This document shows positions 1 through 6,358 of a stretch of DNA of 20,783 nucleotides, in pieces (the first letter of the stretch is position 1; each line of letters opens with the position of its first letter). The notes beneath the pieces were generated by a model. The model was not told the DNA's origin and did not search any database. It saw only the letters and a program-made list of their open reading frames with translations. This DNA comes from JAEZKC01 sp046538945 (GTDB taxonomy: Bacteria; Fibrobacterota; Chitinivibrionia; Chitinivibrionales; Chitinispirillaceae): positions 1 to 20,783 of the forward strand of contig JBKHHW010000046.1 in the NCBI GenBank assembly GCA_046538945.1, in the 5' to 3' direction. The position numbers were made by a program, and so were the translations under genes.

Positions 1-38
1 AAGCATGTCCTTAGCTTATTTTCAGAGTTCAGCGGGCC

Positions 39-109
39 TTCCGCACATGCTGAGCATAGTCCTCGTAATCGAAGCATAATCTTCATCGTGTCCCTTCAGG
101 CACACGAGC
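39..109. repeat. 70-bp imperfect direct repeat, copy 1
   Basis: This stretch matches 171-240 over its whole length with only a few substitutions and one short indel, in the same orientation. It holds a 6-bp inverted repeat (TCGTGT/ACACGA) around a 10-nt loop. The loop differs between copies while the stem is identical. The element resembles a dispersed REP-like intergenic repeat. No ORF with coding character crosses it. Confidence 0.8.
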
Positions 110-170
110 TCCCTCCTCCCTCTCAGTCTGGTACTAATTGCAATTGTGCACATACTTTCAAGTTACAGCA

Positions 171-240
171 TTCCGCACATGCTGAGCGTAGTCCTCATAG
201 TCGAAGCATAATCTTCATCGTGTCCATCAGGCACACGAGC
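171..240. repeat. 70-bp imperfect direct repeat, copy 2
   Basis: Second copy of the element at 39-109, starting 132 bp further on. It lies 12 bp beyond the hydE stop codon. Its TCGTGT/ACACGA hairpin (211-240 region) could therefore form at the 3' end of the hydrogenase maturation transcript. There is no T-run after it, so a role as an intrinsic terminator is not supported; mRNA 3'-end stabilisation is possible. Confidence 0.8.
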
Positions 241-251
241 CCCCCAATCAA

Positions 252-1358
252 TCAGGGTTCAGTTCTGAGATTGCGCCTGGTCCAGTGCTTCGAATCTCCC
301 CATTTATTGAAACCCACCACCCGATCTACAGATTGAACCCGGTTCTGAAGGCAGAAACGGCACTGCTCGGCACTTTCATCCAGACAAGGCTTGCCTTCAT
401 AGAGCAGATAATTTTCCCTTACCTCCTGAGGTGTAAGCTGGGGCATGATGACATTTGCACCAAATCTGAGTCCCTGCTCACGACCGTCATGCTTCATCGT
501 CTGCAGGGCCGTAGTTGCAGCAATATTCACGTCTCTCAAGACCAAACGTGTCGCAGCAATCATCAGCAGTGATTTCTGGAAAACCCACTCTTTTTTTTCA
601 TTATAATAATGCAAGTGCGACTTCATCGGTGTATCGGAATGAACAATATAGGGTCCCATTCCGATCATGTCCACATCCAGGTCCCGGAAAAACAGTATGT
701 CATCGGCAAGATGTTCGACACTCTGCCCCGGAAGTCCGATCATGACACCCGTTCCGACCTGAAAGCCGATTTCCTTAAGACTTCTGAGACATTCTATCCG
801 ACTCTCGAGACGCTGTGATGGTGGATGAATCGTAGAAAACAGTTCGGGAGCAGATGATTCGATTCTGAGAAGGTAGCGGTGAGCTCCCGCACTGAACCAT
901 CTTTTGTACACTTCCGAACTCTGCTCTCCACAGCAGAGAGTGATTCCCAAACCATGAGGCAACACTTGTGAAACCGTTTGCGACTTGATCTCCTTCACAA
1001 CACTTTCTACCAGTTCTACAAAGTGAGCATCGCGCCTCTCCCCGGATTGCAGTACAACAGACCCATACCCCTGCTCTGCACACCACACAGCGGCCGATAC
1101 CATTTCGTTTCCGGAAAGTGTATACCGTTTCACCCCTGTATTGCTTTTCCGTATCCCGCAGTAAAGACAATCACAGGTGCAGACGTTGGAGAATTCGATC
1201 AGTCCACGGTAAAACACCTCTGAACCGCACTGGGTTAGAAGGACATCTTCTGCTTCTTTTCTGATCAGCTCGATTTCCTGCGTATCAGTAGATACCAGCA
1301 ATCGAATTATATCGTTTCGATCAAAAGAAGTCTTTTTCAACGTATCAGTTATCGACAT
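252..1358 (-). CDS. hydE: [FeFe]-hydrogenase maturation radical SAM enzyme HydE
   Basis: HydE is a radical SAM enzyme that acts on the Fe(CO)2(CN)-cysteine synthon made by HydG on the way to the [2Fe] precursor loaded on HydF. Cys60, Cys64 and Cys67 form the CX3CX2C motif for the SAM-binding [4Fe-4S] cluster. A complete second motif, CX7CX2C, is present at Cys325/333/336; this is the optional second cluster site known in some HydE proteins such as that of Thermotoga. At 368 aa the length is normal. I chose ATG 1358: the open frame begins at a TTG (1370), but the ATG has a GAG-rich ribosome site at suitable distance. The start overlaps the stop of the upstream small gene by 14 nt, suggesting translational coupling. 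It is the last gene of the operon. Confidence 0.95.
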   Translation of the reverse strand: MSITDTLKKTSFDRNDIIRLLVSTDTQEIELIRKEAEDVLLTQCGSEVFYRGLIEFSNVCTCDCLYCGIRKSNTGVKRYTLSGNEMVSAAVWCAEQGYGSVVLQSGERRDAHFVELVESVVKEIKSQTVSQVLPHGLGITLCCGEQSSEVYKRWFSAGAHRYLLRIESSAPELFSTIHPPSQRLESRIECLRSLKEIGFQVGTGVMIGLPGQSVEHLADDILFFRDLDVDMIGMGPYIVHSDTPMKSHLHYYNEKKEWVFQKSLLMIAATRLVLRDVNIAATTALQTMKHDGREQGLRFGANVIMPQLTPQEVRENYLLYEGKPCLDESAEQCRFCLQNRVQSVDRVVGFNKWGDSKHWTRRNLRTEP

Positions 1359-1587
1359 ATTCACTCTCAAGCGTTTTTATCACTTCGCTGGTTTGTTCCA
1401 AGTCAAGCTCATGCCAGCCGTACACGATATAGCCGGTACTTTCAGTTACCTGTATCCGATGCGGAGGACCCAGGGGGAGGTCGCGAGGCACCCCTCCCTC
1501 ATTACTCCAGCGCCGGCCGATGATTCTGGCTTTAAGAACACGTATACCTAACGTCTGTTCCAAAAGCTGAATTCTTTTTTTCTGCAT
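1345..1587 (-). CDS. unrecognised small protein between hydG and hydE
   Basis: I do not recognise this family. From ATG 1587 it encodes 80 aa; ATG 1623 would give 92 aa. I prefer 1587 because a GGGG stretch lies just upstream of it, whereas 1623 has only a distant AAGG. The protein has no cysteines from ATG 1587, no signal peptide and no membrane segment. A basic N-terminal helix-like part (QKKRIQLLEQTLGIRVLKAR) is followed by a Gly/Pro-rich centre and an acidic C-terminal helix. The composition is that of a small soluble alpha/beta protein. It lies in the maturation operon, on the same strand, and its TGA overlaps the hydE start by 14 nt. That placement argues that it is a real, co-translated gene, possibly a helper or adaptor in H-cluster assembly (inference only). 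Confidence 0.6.
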   Translation of the reverse strand: MQKKRIQLLEQTLGIRVLKARIIGRRWSNEGGVPRDLPLGPPHRIQVTESTGYIVYGWHELDLEQTSEVIKTLESEYVDN

Positions 1588-1737
1588 GATTCCCCACAAT
1601 TTCCGATGTACATATTTACACATCAACACACACAGCCTTTCACCCTTATTCTCAAAACCTTAAACGTTGAACTCTGAACGGAAAAACTGTGCTCACCCCT
1701 CCTACTCTATCTCAACGTAAAAGCTCCGGGTATCCAT

Positions 1738-1755
1738 AACGGTAAACGGTAAACG
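1738..1755. repeat. short tandem heptad (GGTAAAC x2)
   Basis: Two adjacent copies of GGTAAAC, with a degenerate third unit before them, lie immediately after the hydG stop codon. The spacer 1588-1756 otherwise shows no terminator or second gene. A sequence close to TTCAGAGTTCA, also present at 21-31, occurs inverted near 1665-1678. These are probably remnants of intergenic repeats. Confidence 0.35.
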
Positions 1756-1756
1756 C

Positions 1757-3238
1757 CTAAAAATACAGATCTCTCTCCCCACCGGAAGTTCGGTTGTAGT
1801 ATTCCATGAAGGTGTCCCAGATCTTTGGAATTTTAACCTTCACTTCCTCGATTTCCTTCCGGATTATCTTCTCCCCTATTTCCTTTGTTTCGGGGCTGGC
1901 GAAATCATCCAGCCATTCTCTGTAAGTAATCACGGCATTGAGCTTGCAGAACTTGCCTTCCGCCCCGGTGCGCAGAAGATCCATTATGCACTCCCCGGTC
2001 CTGCCGCATCGGTAACCAGCCGTACAGAATGAGGTGATATGGCCCATCCGGGCAAGCTCTCTCACCACTTCGTCAAGACTTCTGGTATCCCCCAGAATGA
2101 ACTGCTGCCGGTCTGATTCCTGAAGATCGGCCCTGTTGTATGCACCCAGTCCGATTTTGCTGGATGCGTCAGTCTGAGTTACTCCAAGAGGAATCAGGGA
2201 TCTGCGCATGGCGGCGTTCTCACGGGCCGTCAGAATCATTCCGGCATAAGGGACTGCAAGCCGGATGACGGTCACTACTTTCCTGATATCCTCATCAGAT
2301 AATCTGTACCTGCTGCTGTCGGCAAAAGGGGTATCCTGTGCCGGCTCAAGCCTTGGAAAAGAGATGGTGTGAGGTCCGATTCCGAATTTTTCCTCAAGTT
2401 CAATAGTGTGATAGAGAAGTCCCATGACTTCGAATTTCCAGTCGTAAAGACCGAACAGTGCCCCGATCCCCACATCGTCAATACCAGCCTCGAGTGCTCT
2501 GTGCATGCTGTAAAGTCTCCAGCGGTAATCTCCCTTAAGCGTCCCGGCCGGATGGACTTTGCTGTACGTGTCATGATGATAGGTTTCCTGGAAAACCTGG
2601 TAGGTTCCTATGCCGATTCTGTTCAGCATGGCGAGTTCCCCGACCTGCATGGGAGCGGCGTTCACATTCACCCGTCTGATCGAGGAATATCCGCTTTTGA
2701 CGGGAGCCTTAACGCTGTAGATCGCCTCCATGGTCTTTCCCATGTACTCGGCATCGGATCTGGGATGTTCTCCATAGACTATAATAAGCCGCTTGTGACC
2801 TATTTTCCCTGCAAGCACCTCTGTTTCTCTCTTTACTTCATCTTCAGTAAGCACGCCCCTCATAACCGACTTGTTTTCTGTTCTCAGCCCGCAATAAAGG
2901 CAGTTATTCACACATACAGTACTGAGGTAAAGAGGCGCAAAGGTGACAATCCGATTGTCGTAGACGATTTTCTTGATATTGCCTGCCGCGGTTTCCATCT
3001 CTTTCCAGAGCTCCGGGTCAGTGACATTTAACAGCGTGGCAGTCTCTTGGGGAGAAAGAGTCTGGATCGACAGTGACTTAGCAATGATGTCCCTTACCCG
3101 AGCCTTGTCGGGATCTTTTGCACGGCTCAGCTGCAGCTCGATCTTTTCATCATCAATGAAATCTTTGCCATCCGGACCAAGGTATTTATTCAGCTGATCC
3201 TCACGTATCCTGTCTTTCACCCATGCACTCTTTTCCAT
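1757..3238 (-). CDS. hydG: [FeFe]-hydrogenase maturation radical SAM enzyme HydG, variant auxiliary-cluster motif
   Basis: HydG cleaves tyrosine to p-cresol and dehydroglycine and makes the Fe(CO)2(CN)-Cys synthon that supplies CO and CN to the H-cluster. Cys109, Cys113 and Cys116 (CVNNCLYC) bind the SAM cluster. The start is ATG 3238 (493 aa), 7 nt after AAGGAG; the GTG at 3244 is too close to that site. The oddity is at the C terminus. The usual CX2CX22C motif for the auxiliary cluster reads CTAGYRC here, so the second cysteine is Gly408 (codon GGT, 2015-2017). Cys405 and Cys431 keep the family spacing. Two additional cysteines, Cys411 and Cys417, give CX5CX5CX13C. ThiH is an alternative paralogue, but the operon, length and residual CX2..X22C frame favour HydG. 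Confidence 0.92.
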   Translation of the reverse strand: MEKSAWVKDRIREDQLNKYLGPDGKDFIDDEKIELQLSRAKDPDKARVRDIIAKSLSIQTLSPQETATLLNVTDPELWKEMETAAGNIKKIVYDNRIVTFAPLYLSTVCVNNCLYCGLRTENKSVMRGVLTEDEVKRETEVLAGKIGHKRLIIVYGEHPRSDAEYMGKTMEAIYSVKAPVKSGYSSIRRVNVNAAPMQVGELAMLNRIGIGTYQVFQETYHHDTYSKVHPAGTLKGDYRWRLYSMHRALEAGIDDVGIGALFGLYDWKFEVMGLLYHTIELEEKFGIGPHTISFPRLEPAQDTPFADSSRYRLSDEDIRKVVTVIRLAVPYAGMILTARENAAMRRSLIPLGVTQTDASSKIGLGAYNRADLQESDRQQFILGDTRSLDEVVRELARMGHITSFCTAGYRCGRTGECIMDLLRTGAEGKFCKLNAVITYREWLDDFASPETKEIGEKIIRKEIEEVKVKIPKIWDTFMEYYNRTSGGERDLYF

Positions 3239-3286
3239 TTCCACTCTCCTTTATTTAAAGGCAAACGTTTTTAGCTTTACAACTAC

Positions 3287-4540
3287 TCAGACCCGGGATG
3301 CTATTTCCTGACTGCAGAAAGCCTCATATGCAGCAGGAAACGGCTTGAGCACCCGTCTGATCACTCCCTGAAGACAGGAGATAGCCACACCGTAATTTGT
3401 AATCGGCACATTTCTGCCCGCGGCCCCGGATGAACGGGAAAGCATTTCCCTTCTTGTCAGCATACAAGCTCCGCAATGAATCACAAGTGAATACTTCTCA
3501 AGATCCAAAGGATAATCCCTGCCGCTGCAGACATCTATATCCAGATCCAGCCCGGTGTACTGTCTGAGCCATCTGGGAATCTTGACCCGGCCTATGTCAT
3601 CCTCGGCCGCATGATGGCTGCATGCCTCAGCGATAAGCACCCGATCACCTTTTTTAAGTCTCTCGATTGTTGCCGCTCCCCTAGCCGCTTCGATCAGATC
3701 TCCTTTGAAGCGGGCAAAGAGTATAGAGAAGGTGGTACAGGCGATATCTTCAGGCGTATCGGCTGTCATCTTGAGCACCACCTGGGAATCACAGATAACT
3801 ATATCGGGTTTGCGGTTGAGCATCGCAAGGGCGGAGGCATACTCCCGTTCCTTCACGACCAAGACAGACGCATCATTGTCGAGAGCATCGCGTATGGTCT
3901 GGACCTGAGGCAGAATAAGACGCCCTTTGGGTGCCTGAAGATCGATCGGAACGATAAGAACTGCGAGCCCGTCGGGTGGGAGAAGGTCCCCCACCAGAGC
4001 GGGAGGCTGCAGAAATTCCTCCGGCACACATCTGGTCAAAGCGTCCCTGAAATCCTGACGCACTCTCTCCTTCTCTACACTTTCCACACAGGAGCATGTA
4101 ATCACATTTGAGGAAACATCTCTCATTCTTTTTAAAAATGCGGCATCCGCCGGATTCAGATCGGTTTTGTTTACAATAATAATTACGGGCGAATTCCGCT
4201 TCCGGGCTTCTGCACATAAAGTTTGCTCATATTCACCCCAGGCACCGTTTTCTGTTATCAGGACGTAAACATCGGCACGGCTGAATACCGCCTCGGTTTT
4301 TCTCACCCTTTCGGAAGAGAGTCTGGACACGTCGTCTATTCCCGCAGTATCGAGAAAGACCACCGGACCAACAGGCAGTAACTCCATCACTTTTTCCACC
4401 ACATCGGTGGTGGTTCCCGGAAGAGACGATACGATAGATATATCCTGATCGGTCACCAGATTGAGAAAACTTGACTTCCCCACATTGGTTCTTCCGAAAA
4501 TTCCTATCTGAAGTCTCATGGATTTAGGTGCGGTCTGCAT
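3287..4540 (-). CDS. hydF: [FeFe]-hydrogenase maturation GTPase/scaffold HydF
   Basis: HydF is the scaffold on which the [2Fe] subcluster precursor is held and passed to apo-HydA. The N-terminal GTPase domain shows the P-loop GRTNVGKSS (16-24), D64TAG67 and N124KTD127. The C-terminal domain carries the HydF cluster signature CXHX45HCXXC (CSH around residue 300, HCGAC around 350), within the 44-53 spacing known for the family. At 417 aa the length is typical. ATG 4540 is preceded by AAGGAG at 8 nt and overlaps the 3' end of aspA by 17 nt, so translation is probably coupled. hydG follows after 48 nt. Confidence 0.96.
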   Translation of the reverse strand: MQTAPKSMRLQIGIFGRTNVGKSSFLNLVTDQDISIVSSLPGTTTDVVEKVMELLPVGPVVFLDTAGIDDVSRLSSERVRKTEAVFSRADVYVLITENGAWGEYEQTLCAEARKRNSPVIIIVNKTDLNPADAAFLKRMRDVSSNVITCSCVESVEKERVRQDFRDALTRCVPEEFLQPPALVGDLLPPDGLAVLIVPIDLQAPKGRLILPQVQTIRDALDNDASVLVVKEREYASALAMLNRKPDIVICDSQVVLKMTADTPEDIACTTFSILFARFKGDLIEAARGAATIERLKKGDRVLIAEACSHHAAEDDIGRVKIPRWLRQYTGLDLDIDVCSGRDYPLDLEKYSLVIHCGACMLTRREMLSRSSGAAGRNVPITNYGVAISCLQGVIRRVLKPFPAAYEAFCSQEIASRV

Positions 4541-5927
4541 TCAAAATACTCCTTCTGCTGAATCCCAGCGCCATGACCTGAGCGGGTGAAAGTGCCTCGT
4601 TCACTATATCGGATCCGAGTTCCGAAATCAGATAATCCACAAATCCGCCATCCTTATGTACATCGTATTTTTTTACCAGTTCCTGAGCTTTGTCGTACCC
4701 TATGAAGGGTAGCAATGCGGTGACAGTGGTAGTCGCCCGGCTCACATTCACTTTGCAAATTTCAGTATCCGCCTCGATCTTTTCCACATGTTCCTGTAGT
4801 ATGCGGTCGGAAGTATCGAGCAGTTCAAGAGATTCAAGAAGCGTTTCAGCAATGAGGGGGATGAACTCGTTTATCTGCAGACTCCCTCTGGAAGCACAAT
4901 CAGCTATAACAGAATGATTGGCCTGAACCCTGATTGCGGCACTCATGACCGCTTCCATGATAACCGGATTCACTTTACCCGGCATGATGCTCGATCCCGC
5001 CTGTACATGAGGAAGTCTGATTTCACCGATGAAGTGAAGCTGTCGCATATCGGCACAGATTTTACTCAGATCCGTGGCATGAGCGCTTAGAATTCCCGAC
5101 ACTTCCACGAAAGCGTCGGCATTGGCTGTCTGGTCCATGAGGTTTTCACCCCTGGTCAGACCGTATCCGCACAAGCCTCTGAGCTTCTCCACCACCCTGA
5201 ATATATAGGACCGGGGGGCGGTCAGTCCGGTCCCCACCGCGGTCCCTCCCAAATTGACAACCCTGAGCCTTTCCTCACACTTAAAGGCCCGCCACCGGTC
5301 TCTGGCAACCGCTTCGGCCCAGGAGGAGAACTGTGCGCCCAGAGTGACCGGAAGAGCACTCTGGAGTTCGGTGCGTCCGCAGATCACAATATCAGCGAAT
5401 TCTTTCTCTTTACCCTGCAAAGCCCCCTGAAGTGCCGCAGCAGACTGGCTGAGTTTACGTACGCCTGCAATGGCGGCCATTTTCAAGGCTGTCGGGAACA
5501 CATCGTTGGTCGACTGATGAAGATTGACATGCTCGATGGGATGGCAGTATTCATACTGCCCTTTCTCCTTGCCAAGGATTTCCAGAGCCCGATTTGCAAT
5601 GACTTCGTTGGCATTCATATTCACCGAAGTCCCTGCCCCGCCCTGAAGTGAACTGATGGGGAACTGGTCATCAAGGCGCCCCTCAATAATATCATCGCAG
5701 GCAGTCTGAATTGCCCCGCCCACTGACGAGCCCAGAAAACCCAGTTCCATATTGGTAAGACAACAGGCTTTTTTCACCTGCACCAGAGCATGGATGAGAT
5801 CGCGATTTGTCCGCCTGCCCTCAAAAGGGAAATTCCTGACTGCTCGCGAGGTGTGTATACCCCAATAGACATCCCGCGGCACAGAGCATTCACCCAACAG
5901 ATCGTGTTCCACACGCATTGTGCCCAT
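4524..5927 (-). CDS. aspA: aspartate ammonia-lyase (aspartase) within the maturation operon
   Basis: Fumarase/aspartase superfamily enzyme converting L-aspartate to fumarate and ammonium. The superfamily signature GSSIMPGKVNP lies at 311-321 and carries the flexible catalytic serine loop. GTSVNMNANE (99-108) and HQSTNDVFPT (137-146) are the other conserved blocks. The GTS-xNMNxNE form is nearer aspartase than fumarase C. At 467 aa it is full length. ATG 5927 follows an AAAGGA site and sits 1 nt after the TAG of the TM1266-type gene; the 3' end overlaps hydF by 17 nt. aspA is known to recur in hyd maturation clusters. Its tight embedding suggests local ammonium supply for the dithiomethylamine ligand, but that link is inference. 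Substrate choice between aspartate and fumarate cannot be proved from sequence. Confidence 0.88.
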   Translation of the reverse strand: MGTMRVEHDLLGECSVPRDVYWGIHTSRAVRNFPFEGRRTNRDLIHALVQVKKACCLTNMELGFLGSSVGGAIQTACDDIIEGRLDDQFPISSLQGGAGTSVNMNANEVIANRALEILGKEKGQYEYCHPIEHVNLHQSTNDVFPTALKMAAIAGVRKLSQSAAALQGALQGKEKEFADIVICGRTELQSALPVTLGAQFSSWAEAVARDRWRAFKCEERLRVVNLGGTAVGTGLTAPRSYIFRVVEKLRGLCGYGLTRGENLMDQTANADAFVEVSGILSAHATDLSKICADMRQLHFIGEIRLPHVQAGSSIMPGKVNPVIMEAVMSAAIRVQANHSVIADCASRGSLQINEFIPLIAETLLESLELLDTSDRILQEHVEKIEADTEICKVNVSRATTTVTALLPFIGYDKAQELVKKYDVHKDGGFVDYLISELGSDIVNEALSPAQVMALGFSRRSILNADRT

Positions 5928-5928
5928 G

Positions 5929-6180
5929 CTATTTTCCTTTGCTCAAAGCTGACTTGACGGTTACTCCGGCAATAGAGCCCAGTTTACCGGTCAGACGTCC
6001 CAGTTCGTCCGTAGTGGCATCAACCACCAGAGTTATGACACAGCAGTTCTTCTTTTTATAAGGAACTCCGGTTCTGGCTACGATGAGATCACCGCAGTCA
6101 GAAAGTATGCTGTTCACATTCTGAGCGCATTCGTCCCTGTTTTCGACAATAATTCCAACGAAACCGAGTCGTTTTTCCAT
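5929..6180 (-). CDS. TM1266-type putative iron-only hydrogenase system regulator
   Basis: Small ACT/NikR-like ferredoxin-fold protein (83 aa) of the family named for Thermotoga maritima TM1266, found almost only beside [FeFe]-hydrogenase genes. The sequence starts MEKRLGFVGIIVEN and ends in a typical ACT-like strand-helix-strand (KKKNCCVITLVVDATTDELG then GVTVKSAL). I chose ATG 6180, which has GGAG at 7 nt. An in-frame TTG at 6279 would add 33 residues encoded by the terminator hairpin, which look non-coding in character. It is the first gene after the terminator/attenuator at 6205-6250 and lies 1 nt from aspA. What it senses and regulates is unknown for the family. Confidence 0.88.
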   Translation of the reverse strand: MEKRLGFVGIIVENRDECAQNVNSILSDCGDLIVARTGVPYKKKNCCVITLVVDATTDELGRLTGKLGSIAGVTVKSALSKGK

Positions 6181-6204
6181 TCTACGTCTCCACTGGCATA
6201 CGGC

Positions 6205-6250
6205 AAAAAAAAGGGCCCGGTCCGCAGATATTTCTGCAGAACCAGACCCC
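6205..6250 (-). terminator. strong intrinsic terminator or attenuator between hydA and the maturation genes
   Basis: On the minus-strand transcript, bases 6250 to 6234 pair with 6227 to 6213 across a 6-nt loop (AAATAT), giving a stem of about 14-16 bp with several G-U pairs and one bulge. It is followed directly by eight T residues (6212-6205). The T-run ends 24 nt before the ATG of the TM1266-type gene. It therefore separates the structural genes from the maturase genes. Confidence 0.8.
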
Positions 6251-6332
6251 GATTTGTTTCTGAAACGATTTTCATTCAACTCCCCCTCGGCTTCAGAGTA
6301 TCACCTCCTGACCTCAGGAAAAAGTTTTACAT

Positions 6333-6341
6333 ATCATACCA
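6333..6341 (-). promoter_or_regulatory. candidate extended -10 promoter for the maturation operon
   Basis: The minus strand reads TGGTATGAT, an extended -10 (TGn plus 5/6 of TATAAT), about 20 nt after the hydA stop. No convincing -35 is seen. Transcription would start near 6326, upstream of the hairpin at 6205-6250, leaving a leader of about 145 nt. Within it are a strong Shine-Dalgarno-like AGGAGGTGAT (around 6300-6309) without a start codon at normal distance, and GGGGGAG ahead of an ATG at 6275. Confidence 0.4.
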
Positions 6342-6358
6342 CTTGAGGAGCTAACCGC

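Noticed and set aside
39..240. CRISPR array
   Set aside because: Only two 70-bp copies with internal differences, one spacer-like gap, no cas genes.
88..336. 82-aa plus-strand frame over the repeats and hydE 3' end
   Set aside because: Mostly repeat sequence, no ribosome site, runs antisense into hydE.
2369..3031. 220-aa plus-strand frame antisense to hydG
   Set aside because: Shadow frame opposite a clear HydG; composition is not protein-like.
6181..6279. 33-residue N-terminal extension of the TM1266-type protein from TTG 6279
   Set aside because: It would be encoded by the terminator hairpin and T-run, and GGGGGAG lies directly against the TTG; ATG 6180 has a proper ribosome site and fits family length.
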